The notes: a model not told the origin generated them from the sequence alone. Numbered from the stretch's first letter, positions 42,668 through 51,951 are shown. The stretch is 64,000 nt of DNA from Streptomyces sp. RFCAC02 (GCF_004193175.1 NZ_SAUH01000001.1:2335501-2399500); one strand, 5' to 3'. Program-made: numbers and translations.

Positions 42668-43452
42668 CGGCGATCGTGGTCAAGTACGGGGGCGCCGCGA
42701 TGGACGGCGGGCGCCTGTCCGCCACGGCGATGCGGGACCTGACCGTACTGGCCCGCGGCGGCCGGCGGCTCGTCCTGGTCCACGGCGGCGGCCGTGAGGT
42801 GACCGAGGAGGCCGCCCGGCGCGGCCTGGCCCCGCGCTTCGTGGACGGCCTGCGGGTCACCGACCCGGAGATGATGGACGTCGTCCGCATGGTGCTCGTC
42901 GGCCGGATCAACAAGGACCTGGTCGGCCAGCTCCGGCGCGCCGGCGTACCGGCGATCGGCCTGTCCGGCGAGGACGCCGGCCTGCTGACGGCGCGGACGC
43001 TGCTGGTCGACGGCGTCCCGAGGCTCGGCCGGGTCGGCGAGGTGGCCGCCGTCGACACGAAGGCGCTGACCATGGCGTGGGACGCGGGCCTGCTGCCGGT
43101 GGTCGCCGGCGTCGCACCCGACGCGGCTGGCCTCCCCCACAACCTGAACGCCGACACCGCCGCCGCGGCACTGGCCGCCGCGCTGCCCGCCGAGCGGCTG
43201 GTCTACGTCAGCGACGTGGAGGGCCTGATGGCGGACCCGCCCGATCCCGCGTCGGTCATCCCGCGCATGGCCAGCGCGGACCTGGCGGCCCTGCTGCGCG
43301 ACCGGCCGCCACGCGACGGCATGCTGCCGAAGCTGTCCGGAGCCCTCACCGCACTGCGCTCGGGCGTCCCGATCGTCCGCCTGGTGGGCGACCACGCACT
43401 GCTCAGCGCATCAACCACCGACACAGGACGGGGCACCACTCTGCACGTCTGA
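42664..43452 (+). CDS. N-acetylglutamate-kinase paralogue (amino-acid kinase family)
   Basis: A 262-residue ArgB-like kinase with intact blocks: VVKYGGAAM (ATP-phosphate loop), LVLVHGGGREV, FVDGLRVTDPEMMDVVRMVL, IGLSGEDAGLLTA, NLNADTAAAALAA and GMLPKLSGAL. ArgB phosphorylates the gamma-carboxylate of N-acetylglutamate. No other arginine gene is near, and the gene is coupled to the NRPS C-T gene, so it is likely a pathway enzyme that activates a side-chain carboxylate, or supplies an ornithine/arginine-type precursor. A resistant copy of a targeted ArgB is also conceivable. It is the last gene of the right arm of the cluster. Confidence 0.85.
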   Translation: MTAIVVKYGGAAMDGGRLSATAMRDLTVLARGGRRLVLVHGGGREVTEEAARRGLAPRFVDGLRVTDPEMMDVVRMVLVGRINKDLVGQLRRAGVPAIGLSGEDAGLLTARTLLVDGVPRLGRVGEVAAVDTKALTMAWDAGLLPVVAGVAPDAAGLPHNLNADTAAAALAAALPAERLVYVSDVEGLMADPPDPASVIPRMASADLAALLRDRPPRDGMLPKLSGALTALRSGVPIVRLVGDHALLSASTTDTGRGTTLHV

Positions 43453-43490
43453 CGACGGCCGTTCGGGACGCTCTGCGGCATCATGTCGCC

Positions 43491-43865
43491 GTGAACTTCG
43501 AGACACTGATAGACGTCTGGCAGAGACTCCTCCGCAACTCCCCTCATTCGTGGGTCCTGTTCGAGCACGGCACGTGTGTCGTGCTGACCACCCCCGAAGG
43601 GGAGCCTGCCGAGCAGGCCACCGCTCTCCTGGAGGAGTTCGGCCCGGTGCACGCCGGCTCTCCGGCGGGAGACTTCCGGGTGATCGACCTGAAGGACGCC
43701 GAGGGGTGGGCCGTCACCGGGCATCACAAGGACGTCCTCACCTACGTCGGCCCCGACGAGCTCGACGACCGGTCGACTGTCACGGTCGGACTGCTCGGAC
43801 GTGCCAAACGCGATCAGGACGGCACCGAACTGCACGTCGTCCACGTCGAGGACAAGCGGGACTGA
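43491..43865 (+). CDS. Hypothetical protein
   Basis: A 124-residue soluble protein from GTG 43491, with no signal peptide or membrane segment. It starts MNFETLIDVWQRLLRNSPHS and continues WVLFEHGTCVVLTTPEGEP; the fold looks alpha/beta. I recognise no catalytic motif. It follows the kinase gene by 38 bp on the same strand, yet its style is that of scattered Streptomyces accessory proteins rather than a biosynthetic enzyme. A strong hairpin follows at 43954. Confidence 0.7.
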   Translation: MNFETLIDVWQRLLRNSPHSWVLFEHGTCVVLTTPEGEPAEQATALLEEFGPVHAGSPAGDFRVIDLKDAEGWAVTGHHKDVLTYVGPDELDDRSTVTVGLLGRAKRDQDGTELHVVHVEDKRD

Positions 43866-43953
43866 CAGCGGACAACCTCAAGCGAACCTCTGAACCGGCC
43901 CACCGGACCACCGCACCCCTACTCCATACGCCTACGTATGGCTACGCTCACCG

Positions 43954-43994
43954 AGGTGCCCTCCCCCGCAGACCACGCGCGGGAGAGGGCACCT
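43954..43994. terminator. Bidirectional hairpin terminator
   Basis: AGGTGCCCTCCCCCGC (43954-43969) pairs with 43979-43994, with one mismatch in 16 and a 9-nt loop. It separates the end of the hybrid cluster from the convergent regulator remnant. Confidence 0.65.
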
Positions 43995-44023
43995 GCCACG
44001 CCGTTCCCGCCGGGCTCCGGGAA

Positions 44024-45173
44024 TCACCCCACGGCCGCGACGGCGCGGATACGGCGCCGGAGTTCCGTCGCTCCCGCGTGCCCGCGCAGATCGGGCCGGT
44101 CCGCCAGGTCGGCTTCCAGGCCGAGGAGCGTGCCGCGCGTGTGTCCGGACCGGACGGTCGCGGCATAGGCCAGGAGCGGGGTCGCCGTGACGAGGGTCCG
44201 TTCGATGTCGCCCCTCCGCAGGCAGGAGCGCGCCAGCCACACGCCGTGCAGAAGGGCGTCCCGGTCCTGGACGTGTTCGGCGTGGGCTCCGAGCCACGGC
44301 GTGATCAACGGGTCGGCCTCATCGAGGAGCGCGGTGCCGTCATCACCGGCGAACGCGGCGGTGATGAGCGTCTGCCCGGTGACGACGCGGAGGTCGGTGA
44401 GCCAGTACAGCCACGGTGGCCGGGTGGCAAGGGTGTCCGTATCGGCGAGGTGGGTCAGGGCCTCGTCGGTGGATCGGCGCATGCCGTGGACATCACCGAC
44501 GGCGGCGCTCGCATGGGCGTGGCGCGCGCTGGCGAGCGCCCGGGTGGCCGGCGGGGTACCGCGGGCCGCGGTGATGCCGGCGTTGGCGAGGGCGATGGCC
44601 TCGCGGTGCCGGTGCATGCCGATGGCCTGGTAGGTCATGCAGCCGAGGATGTGCGAGATCAACGCGGCATCACCCACCTCGTGCGCCGCTGTCAGCGCGG
44701 TGCGGAAGTAACGCTGACCAAGCCCCTGCTGCCCGGCATCCATGGCCATCCACCCGGCGGTCTGGGCGAGTTGCGCCCACAGGTGGACGGTGCGGGTACG
44801 GGTGGCCCGGCTGTCGAACCGCCCGGTGCGGACGTAGTCGGCCAGCATGGTGTGGTGCCGGTGCGCGTGCGCGAGGGTGGAGACGTCACCCCCCTCCGCG
44901 TCATCGCACCCAGCCCGATGAGGGTCTCACCCCTGGTCCCCAGAGAGATGTCAGGGAGACGGATTCTCCGACTGCTTCTCCGATGACGTGAGCGGTGATT
45001 GTGGGGAGCGGCTCCCTGGGGATACGCCCCTTGAGCCACTCCGCGACGGTGGAACGCGCCGCATAGGCGGGACCGAGCACGTGATTGAGTTCGCAGGCGA
45101 GCCGGCCCGGACTCCATCCCAGCTTGTCGAGGTAGTGCCTGAGCTGTGCGTTCGGCCCGTCGCGTCCAGCCAT
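44024..45173 (-). pseudogene. XRE-type HTH/TPR-like regulator, frameshifted
   Basis: The N-terminal part reads from ATG 45173 (LRHYLDKLGWSPGRLACEL, then STVAEWLKGRIP), a helix-turn-helix, and runs to LWGPGVRPSSGWVR and a stop at 44901. The rest of the protein is in another frame: DDAEGGDVSTLAHAHRHH leads into MLADYVRTGRFDSR and on to 44024, a helical domain like that of the intact regulator at 23328. One base too many near 44905 would explain the break. It is divergent from the truncated cyclase gene at 45363, the same arrangement as in the lasso cluster. Either a pseudogene or a sequencing error. Confidence 0.75.
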
Positions 45174-45362
45174 GTCCCGTCCCCTTGAGCCCCCGAGGGA
45201 ATCGGAGGATAGCGAGCGACGCGGCTGCCCGTACCCGTCGCATGACAACTCCCGACCCGATGCCGCCAAGTCGGCGCACGGGCGCGGATATCGGGCTCAG
45301 TCGACGCGTCCTGGGAGCTGACCGATCTGAGAGGTGTATACGGGGCTCCCCTTCTGGATCCG

Positions 45363-46508
45363 GTGATGGCCACCTCGTACCTGACATGTCTTCCGCACTA
45401 CTCGGCGCGCAGTCTCCTCCGGGGGGTCGCTCACCTCACGGAGCGTGCAACAGCCCATTGGCGGCCCGGTGGGGGGTTGCGTATCGACTACCCGCTTCCC
45501 GCGGCGCACGTGTCGCCGCGCCGGCTCCGGACGGGAGCCGATCCTGTCGCCTACTTCGATCACCATCTGACGCAGGTCATCGCCCGTCGCCGCTTCGACC
45601 CGGCCCGCAGCGCGGTGGAGTGCTCGGGCGGACTCGACAGCTCCACCGTGGCGCAGAGTCTCGCCGCCGCGGTACGGGAGCCGGTCAGGGTGGGGGCTCT
45701 GCACATCGGTGGGCCGCCCGGGGAACAGCAGCTCAGACGGCGGGCCGAGATGGCCGAACGGGCCGGGTGGGGAGCTGACACGCTGGTGCCGATGGCCGAC
45801 CATCTGCCGTTCGCGCCTGGCGGGCCTCGGGCCGGCGGAGCGCTTGTCGGCGTCGAGGGTGCTTACACCGAGGCGCTCGGCGTCCTCTATTCGGCCTGGC
45901 GTGACGCAGGCGTCCGCTGGGTGTTCACCGGGGTGGCCGGTGACGAACTGCTGGGTTTGCGGCCGGAGGAACGGCGGCAGATCGGGGACCCGTGGCGTGT
46001 CCAGGAGTCGGGAGACTGGCTGGGCGACGCAGCCCGTACGGCGCTCGATCTCGTCGGCCGTGATCTGGCGCCCGCCTCGGTGCTGTTGGTGTCCGCGCTG
46101 CAAGGACTGGCGACGCATTCACCCGGCGCGTTGCGGCACGGACTGTGGCCGGTGAACCCTTTGGCCGAACCGGCATTGCTGCGGTTCGGGGAGTCCCTGC
46201 CGCTGGAGTGGCGCCGGCACAAACGGCTGCTGAGGGTACGGATGGAGCGACTCGGTCTGTCGCAGGAGGTCACCGACCCGCCGCTGCGGGAGAACTTCGG
46301 CCCCGACCTGGAGACGGCCATGGCCGTGCACGGGCTTCCGCTGCTGGACAGCCTGATGGATGACTCGGCCCTCGGCCGGGCGCGGCTGCTGGATGTCGCA
46401 GCCGTACGGCGGGCCGCCCGCGCGGCACGTGGGGACGGGGCGCTGGCACGGCGGTTGTACCGTCCACTGATGCTGGAGGTCGCCGTGCGGTCGTGGAGCC
46501 GCGCGTGA
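45363..46508 (+). pseudogene. Asparagine-synthetase-like macrolactam cyclase, 5'-truncated
   Basis: About 381 residues resembling the C-terminal two thirds of asparagine synthetase/lasso-type cyclases: the PP-loop VECSGGLDSSTVAQSL, then VFTGVAGDELLG and a helical end. The open frame continues upstream to about 45246 and still makes family-like sense (ELTDLRGVYGAPLLDPVM), but it contains no start codon and no N-terminal amidotransferase-like domain. Translation could begin only at GTG 45363 or ATG 45366, which would cut into the domain. It therefore looks like a 5'-deleted remnant related to albusnodin/ikarugamycin- or lasso-type cyclases. No precursor peptide is visible nearby. Confidence 0.7.
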
Positions 46509-46509
46509 C

Positions 46510-46550
46510 GTTGGAGGGAGGTGAGAACGAGGAGCTCACCCCCCTCCAAC
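46510..46550. terminator. Bidirectional hairpin terminator
   Basis: GTTGGAGGGAGGTGAG (46510-46525) pairs with 46535-46550 with one mismatch and a 9-nt loop, between the convergent cyclase remnant and the small gene downstream of dnaE. Confidence 0.65.
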
Positions 46551-46553
46551 GGG

Positions 46554-46910
46554 TCAGAGGTCCCCCGCCCTCCACCGTTCCTCCTCGGCGCGCAGGGCGT
46601 CCGGGTCGGGGAGCCGTTCCCTCACCGTGTCCAGCCAGGAGTGCAGCAGTTCCTCGAAGACGTCGTCATTGGCGGAATGAGGTCCGTCATCGACGGCGAA
46701 GAAGGCGAGAAGCCGGCGGGCCGCAGGCTGGTCGCTGGCACAACCGCACAGAGTCGCCTCGCGGAAGCCGTCGATCCGCCGCCCGCTCCGGTTGTCCCAG
46801 CTGTGGCGGAAGCGGGCGGTCAGCAGCACCGGCTCCCGGCATGCCCGGCAAGCGGCGGCGGGAACAGACCGCATGAGAAGTCCGCTCAACAGGCTCGTTC
46901 CGCCGGTCAT
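46554..46910 (-). CDS. Small cysteine-rich protein coupled to dnaE
   Basis: A 118-residue protein whose ATG overlaps the stop of the dnaE copy (ATGA). It has CRACREPVLL in the N-terminal third and CGCASDQPAARRLLAFF later, which could bind a zinc ion, and an acidic helical C-terminus (DDVFEELLHSWLDTVRERL). It has no signal peptide. I recognise no family. The coupling suggests a function tied to the polymerase copy or simple co-transfer. Confidence 0.65.
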   Translation of the reverse strand: MTGGTSLLSGLLMRSVPAAACRACREPVLLTARFRHSWDNRSGRRIDGFREATLCGCASDQPAARRLLAFFAVDDGPHSANDDVFEELLHSWLDTVRERLPDPDALRAEEERWRAGDL

Positions 46911-49900
46911 GCGACGCCCACCCACGCCTCCGCTCCGAACGCGCCCTTCACGTCGCTGGCAATGGTCGTGGAATTCACCTTGACCGGCAGCGCGTACAGC
47001 GTCGTCTTGTGCATTCCGCGGACCTTGAGCTGCACGGGGGAGTCTCCCGGATGAGCCTGGAGGATGCGCTTGAGTTCGCCGACGGACTGTTCGGTGAGAC
47101 GGTTCCACGGAAGGGAGAGCTGTACGGGGGGCCGCCCCCCGTGCTCCGCCGAGGAGACGTCCAGGATCGACAGTTCCCGGCCGAAGACGTTGAGCGTGCC
47201 GTCGCGGTCCTCGATCTTGCCCTTCACGCTGATGACGTTGTCCTCGATCAGGGCGTGCGAGACGAGCTGGTAGGACGCCGGGAAGAACAGGACTTCGATG
47301 GTGCTGTCCCGGTCCGCGAGCTGGACGATGGCCCAGGCGTTGCCCTGCTTGGTCATCTTGCGCTGAATACCGGTGATGAGGCCGGAGAGCTGCACGTCAC
47401 CGCTGGTACGGCCGGAGGTGTGCAGTTCGGTGATGGAGCAGTCGCGCGCACCGGCGAGGATGTGCTCGGCGCCGTCCAGAGGATGGGCCGAGACGTACAG
47501 GCCCAGCATCTCCCGTTCTGCGGCGAGGAGCTGCCGGCGTGACCACTCCGTCTCGTCCACGGGGAAGTCGAGGCCGAACGCGGTGTCCTGGTCACTGTCG
47601 TCGGCCAGACCGGCGAAGAGGTCGTCCTGACCGAAGGCCGCCGCCTTCTTGACGGGGATGATGGCGTCGATGGCGTCCTCGTGGATGGCGGAAAGCCCTT
47701 TGCGGGACTGGCCGAGGGAGTCGAAGGCCCCGGCCCGGATCAGTGAGTCCACGGCCCTCTTGTTCAGCGCGGGCAGGTCCACCTTGTCGAGGAAGTCGGC
47801 GAAGTCGGAGTACTTCCCCTTGGCGCGGCGTGCCGCGATGATCGCCTCGATGACGTTGTCACCGACGTTGCGGACGGCGCGCATCCCGAAGCGCACGTCC
47901 TCGCCGACGGCTGTGAACTGGGCGACGGATGCGTTGACGTCGGGCTGGAGGACGTTCACACCGTTCTTGCGCGCGTCCGCGAGGTAGATGGCGGCCTTGT
48001 CCTTGTCGTCGCCGACCGAGGTGAGCAGGGCGGCCATGTACTCGGCCGGGTAGTTCGCCTTGAGGTAGGCCGTCCAATACGCGACCAAGCCGTAGCCGGC
48101 GGTGTGGGACTTGTTGAAGGCGTAGCCCGAGAAGGGGAGCATGACGTCCCACAGCGCCTTGATGGCTTCGTCGCTGTAGTTGTTGGCCTTCATGCCTCCG
48201 GAGAACTTCTCCCACTCGGCGGCCAGGACCTCGGGTTTCTTCTTGCCCATCGCACGGCGCAGCATGTCGGCGCCGCCCAGGGTGTAGCCGGCGAGCTGGC
48301 GGGCGATGGCCATGATCTGCTCTTGGTAGATCAGCAGGTGGTGGGTGGAGCCGAGGATGGGGTCGAGGGCTTCCCTGAGTTCCGGGTGGATCGGCTCGTG
48401 TTCCTGCTTGCCGTTCTGCCGCAGGGCGTAGTTGGTGTGGGCGTTGGCGGCCATCGGTCCCGGCCGGTAGAGCGCGATGGCGGCGGCGATGTCCTCGAAT
48501 CGGGTCGGTTCCATCAGCCGCAGCAGTGCCCGCATGCCGCCGCCGTCGAGCTGGAAGACACCGAAGGTGTTGCCGTCGGCCAGCAGACGGTAGGTCTTGG
48601 CGTCGTCCAGGGGGATGACGACGGTGCTGTCGTCTCCGTCCATGGGGTCCACGGTGGCCAGGTTGATGCCCCGGTTCTCCCGGATGTTCGCGAGGGCGTG
48701 GTCGATGACGCCGAGGTTGCGCAGCCCGAGGAAGTCCATCTTGATCAGGCCCATGGACTCGCACGACGGGTAGTCGAACCCGGTGATCTTCGCGCCGTCG
48801 GATGCCCGCATGTGCAGCGGGATGCGGTCGGTCAGCCGCGTCTTCGACAGAATCACCGCGGCAGCGTGTACGCCCGTGCCGCGGGTCAGGCCCTCGACCC
48901 CGCGGGCCGTGTCGATGACCCGCTTGACGTCCGGCTCGTTCTCGTACAGCGCCCGGATCTCGCCGGCCTCGCCGTAACGCGGGTGGTCGCGGTCGAAGAT
49001 GGCGTCCAGCGGGGCGGACTTGCCGTTCTGGTCGGGCGGGAGTGCCTTGGTGATCCGCTCCCCGTGGGAGAACGGGTAGCCCAGGATGCGGGAGGAGTCC
49101 TTGATCGCGTTCTTGGCCTTGATCTTGCCGAACGTGTTCACCATGGCCGTGTACTCGTCACCGTACTTCTCGGTGACGTAGCGGACCATCTGGTCACGCT
49201 GGCGGTCGTCGAAGTCCAGGTCGACATCCGGCGGGTTGATCCGCTCGGGGTTCAGGAACCGTTCGAACAGCAGGCCGTGCTCCAGGGGGCACAGCTCGGT
49301 GATGCGGGTGGCGTAGGCGACGATCGAACCGGTGGCCGAGCCGCGCCCGGGGCCCACCGGGATGCCGTTGTCCCGCGCGTGGCGGCAGATGTCGGCCACG
49401 ACGAGGAAGTACGAGGAGAAGCCCATGGGGCCGATGACCGACATCTCGGTCTCGAACCGCTCCATGACGTGGTCGGGGATCGGGTCCCCGTACCGCATGG
49501 CCAGTCCTTTGAGGACCTCCTTGCGCAACCACGATTCCTGCGTCTCGTTCTCGGGAACGTCCGGGAACTGGGGCATCTCGTCGACGTAATCGAATACCGC
49601 GTCGTACGCCTCGACACGCTCGGCGATCAGCAGCGTGTTGTCACAGGCCTCCGGGATTTCCCGGAAAAGGGTGCGCATCTGCTCGGCGGTTTTGAGGAAG
49701 TAACCGCTGCCATTGAAGCGGAAACGATTTGGGGCGTCCTTGTTCTTCCCCACGCCGATGCACAGCAAGTTGTCGTGGGCATCGGCCTGGTCTTCGGTGA
49801 TGTAGTGCGCGTCGTTCGTGGCCAGCAGGGGAATGTCCAGGTCCTTGGCCAGACGCATCAGCCCGTCACGGACGTCCCGCTCGATGTCCAGGCCGTGGTC

Positions 49901-50503
49901 CATCAGTTCCAGGAAGTAATTCTCCCTGCCGAAGATCTCCTGATAGGTCGCGGCGACCTTGCGGGCGTCGTCGTACTGGTTCAGCCGCAGCCGGGTCTGC
50001 ACCGCACCCGAGGGGCAGCCGGTGGTGGCGATGATGCCCTCGGCGTGCTCCGCGATCAGCTCCATGTCCATCCGTGGCTTGCCTGCCGGGAACTGCCCCG
50101 TGTAGGACGCCTCGGTGGACAGCAGGAACAGGTTCCGCAGGCCCTGCACGTTCCGCGCCCACATCGTCATGTGGGTGAACCGGCCACCGCCGGAGACGTC
50201 CTTCGAGCCCTCCCCGTCATCGCTCATCGCCCGCCGGCCGCCCGGGCCCCAGAACTCCTGCTGCCGGGCGCGGCGGGACGAGGGGGCGACGTAGGCTTCG
50301 ATGCCGATGATCGGCTTCACGCCGTCGAATCCCTTTGCAGTCTGCTGGAATTCGTAGGCGCCGAACATGTTTCCGTGGTCGCTCATGGCGACGGCGGGCA
50401 TCCCCTGCCTCGCCACCTCTGCAAACATCGGCTTCAGCTTCTGCGCGCCGTCCAGCATCGAGTACTCGGTGTGATTGTGCAGGTGAACAAATGAATCCGG
50501 CAC
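46907..50503 (-). CDS. dnaE: DNA polymerase III alpha subunit (DnaE-type), probable extra copy
   Basis: A 1198-residue C-family replicative polymerase. Residues 1-270 are the PHP domain (HLHNHTEYSMLDGA, MSDHGNMFGAYEF). The catalytic palm has VGPGRGSATGSIVAYA and PDVDLDFDDRQRDQMVRYV with the catalytic aspartates; KAKNAIKDSSRILGYP and GYAFNKSHTAGYGLVAYW follow, then an OB-fold region (IQRKMTKQGNAWAIVQLAD). It is full length. Its wording differs clearly from the Streptomyces housekeeping DnaE1 I remember, and it sits in accessory DNA, so I read it as a second copy. The GTG at 50503 has GGAGGT 8 bp upstream. Extra DnaE copies next to biosynthetic genes can give self-resistance, as in the nargenicin cluster. 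Confidence 0.9.
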   Translation of the reverse strand: MPDSFVHLHNHTEYSMLDGAQKLKPMFAEVARQGMPAVAMSDHGNMFGAYEFQQTAKGFDGVKPIIGIEAYVAPSSRRARQQEFWGPGGRRAMSDDGEGSKDVSGGGRFTHMTMWARNVQGLRNLFLLSTEASYTGQFPAGKPRMDMELIAEHAEGIIATTGCPSGAVQTRLRLNQYDDARKVAATYQEIFGRENYFLELMDHGLDIERDVRDGLMRLAKDLDIPLLATNDAHYITEDQADAHDNLLCIGVGKNKDAPNRFRFNGSGYFLKTAEQMRTLFREIPEACDNTLLIAERVEAYDAVFDYVDEMPQFPDVPENETQESWLRKEVLKGLAMRYGDPIPDHVMERFETEMSVIGPMGFSSYFLVVADICRHARDNGIPVGPGRGSATGSIVAYATRITELCPLEHGLLFERFLNPERINPPDVDLDFDDRQRDQMVRYVTEKYGDEYTAMVNTFGKIKAKNAIKDSSRILGYPFSHGERITKALPPDQNGKSAPLDAIFDRDHPRYGEAGEIRALYENEPDVKRVIDTARGVEGLTRGTGVHAAAVILSKTRLTDRIPLHMRASDGAKITGFDYPSCESMGLIKMDFLGLRNLGVIDHALANIRENRGINLATVDPMDGDDSTVVIPLDDAKTYRLLADGNTFGVFQLDGGGMRALLRLMEPTRFEDIAAAIALYRPGPMAANAHTNYALRQNGKQEHEPIHPELREALDPILGSTHHLLIYQEQIMAIARQLAGYTLGGADMLRRAMGKKKPEVLAAEWEKFSGGMKANNYSDEAIKALWDVMLPFSGYAFNKSHTAGYGLVAYWTAYLKANYPAEYMAALLTSVGDDKDKAAIYLADARKNGVNVLQPDVNASVAQFTAVGEDVRFGMRAVRNVGDNVIEAIIAARRAKGKYSDFADFLDKVDLPALNKRAVDSLIRAGAFDSLGQSRKGLSAIHEDAIDAIIPVKKAAAFGQDDLFAGLADDSDQDTAFGLDFPVDETEWSRRQLLAAEREMLGLYVSAHPLDGAEHILAGARDCSITELHTSGRTSGDVQLSGLITGIQRKMTKQGNAWAIVQLADRDSTIEVLFFPASYQLVSHALIEDNVISVKGKIEDRDGTLNVFGRELSILDVSSAEHGGRPPVQLSLPWNRLTEQSVGELKRILQAHPGDSPVQLKVRGMHKTTLYALPVKVNSTTIASDVKGAFGAEAWVGVA

Positions 50504-50831
50504 GGACGGGACCTCCGGGGGCGGTGGGAGAAGGCCCCACGATAACGCCGCACAGCCCGCCGTTCGCGGCCGACGGGGCACTGTATCGAACCCGTTACTC
50601 CGCCCCAGGTCAGCGAGGCGTGACTTCTCTCGCCCCGCCCGAACCATCCGACTGAGGACGAGAAGTCACTCTTATGCGCGAATCCGCACCACGACTGTGC
50701 TGACATCCGATCAGCGCATCATAAGAATGGATCTTCGCCCTTTCTCCCATGACCCGGGACAGCCGCCGACCGCTCATCGAGGTCACTCCTGCTGAGCCGC
50801 ACGGCTGCCAGGATGTTCGGTGTGACGGTGA
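50504..50831. other. Intergenic region upstream of dnaE
   Basis: A 328-bp stretch with no supported gene. It holds the leftward dnaE promoter and part of an AT-richer patch near 50660-50745. A TCGAAC at 50586 resembles half of an actinobacterial LexA box, but the second half does not match. A copy of the 14-bp repeat CTGTCCAACGGCGG lies just right of it, at 50853-50866. Confidence 0.5.
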
Positions 50832-51312
50832 TCAACGGGGTGGCCCTTGGGACTGTCCAACGGCGGGCCGTCTGGCGCCGAGGATCAGGTCCCGGTGTGA
50901 TGTCTGTGTGCCGTCGGGCAGTTCGTCCGGGGAGAACCATCGTGCCTCCAGGATCTCGAAGGAGTCGATCGTGAGGTCGCCGCCGACCAGGGCCGCCTCG
51001 TAGGCCACTTCGATCCGCAGCTTGTAGCCGCTCTTCAGGTGCACGAGCCGGCCGGCCTCGACCTCCAGTCCGGTCTCTTCGCGCACCTCGCGCACGACCG
51101 TGGCGCCGAACTCCTCGCCCTTGGCCGCGTAGCCCGTCGGCAGGCCCCACTGGCGCCCCTCCGGCCACATGCGGTGGCGCAGCAGAACGCGCCCGGCGTC
51201 GTCCCGTACGACGCCCGTCACAGACCATGAACTTGGCGTGGGCGATCCACAGCACCCGCCACTGCATGGGGCCTCGGATGATGCGCCACAGGCGTGCGAT
51301 CAGTCGTTTCAT
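50832..51312 (-). pseudogene. NUDIX hydrolase, frameshifted near its N-terminus
   Basis: The start (MKRLIARLWRIIRGPMQWRV, then LWIAHAKFMV) reads from ATG 51312, and the catalytic part reads in another frame from 51221 (TGVVRDDAGRVLLRHRMWPE). The NUDIX box is intact: GEEFGATVVREVREETGLE, the GX5EX7REVXEETG pattern with one N-terminal Gly in GYAAKGEE. The frames switch around 51222-51224, where the two halves would otherwise join smoothly as FMV-VTGVV. A GTG at 51221 could still give a 129-residue NUDIX protein. Family members hydrolyse nucleoside diphosphates linked to other groups; the substrate is unknown. Confidence 0.72.
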
Positions 51313-51355
51313 GTCGTGCCTCTTTCGGGAACGACCGAGGGCTGTCCAACGGCGG
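50853..51355. repeat. 14-bp direct repeat flanking the NUDIX gene
   Basis: CTGTCCAACGGCGG occurs at 50853-50866 and at 51342-51355 in the same orientation, 489 bp apart, and brackets the NUDIX gene. It could be a target-site duplication, a regulatory motif or coincidence in GC-rich DNA. Confidence 0.35.
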
Positions 51356-51369
51356 TGTTCCCGGCCGTG

Positions 51370-51807
51370 TCACGGGGTCGGGGGGAGGTCGAGTTCGGCC
51401 CAGACGGTTTTGCCGACGATGCGCGGGCGGGTGCCCCAGCGGGACGAGAGGCTGCCGACCAGCAGCAGGCCCCGTCCGCCGGTCTCCTCGTCGCCCGGGA
51501 GGCGGGGTTCCGGCATCCGCTCGCCGCACGCGTCGGAGACCTCGATCCGCACCGCGCCGGCCGTCAGCCCCAGCCGCACGCGGAACAGCCGTCCTTCCAC
51601 GCGGCCGTGGAACATGGCGTTGGTCGCCAGCTCACTGACGATGATCGCCGCGTCTCCCGCCAGTCCCGGCTGGGACCACTCCTCCCCCACGATCCGCGCC
51701 GTCCGCAGCCGCGCGAGGCGCACGCTCCCGGCGCTCGGCGTGTAGTCCAAGTGGTCCTCACACAACAAGCGCCGTTCCGGTTCAGGGATGAGATGGGGAT
51801 CGCACAC
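51370..51807 (-). CDS. Anti-sigma-factor-type ATP-binding protein (RsbW-like HATPase)
   Basis: A 145-residue GHKL ATPase domain like the many Streptomyces RsbW/SpoIIAB relatives. The N box appears as AAIIVSELATNAMFHG, the G1 box as IEVSDACGERMPE, and the G2 box as ETGGRGLLLVGSLSSRWG. Such proteins bind sigma factors or phosphorylate anti-anti-sigma partners. The GTG at 51807 has a GGAGAGG site. It is divergent from the XRE regulator and near a DUF397 gene; this trio is a typical Streptomyces developmental/regulatory set. Confidence 0.82.
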   Translation of the reverse strand: MCDPHLIPEPERRLLCEDHLDYTPSAGSVRLARLRTARIVGEEWSQPGLAGDAAIIVSELATNAMFHGRVEGRLFRVRLGLTAGAVRIEVSDACGERMPEPRLPGDEETGGRGLLLVGSLSSRWGTRPRIVGKTVWAELDLPPTP

Positions 51808-51951
51808 AGACCTCTCCTCACGGTCGTGGTGACTGCGTGATGACCGAAGGTAAGGGGCAGATCGGTGCGGGAGCAACGGATCTGGGGAATATCTTCCCCA
51901 ACGAGTGAACGGATTCGACGCGAGGCGCCCCGGGGTCGCAAACTGTTCGCC

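Noticed and set aside
50580..50600. LexA (SOS) box upstream of dnaE
   Set aside because: Only the half-site TCGAAC at 50586 matches; the second half of the actinobacterial palindrome is absent.
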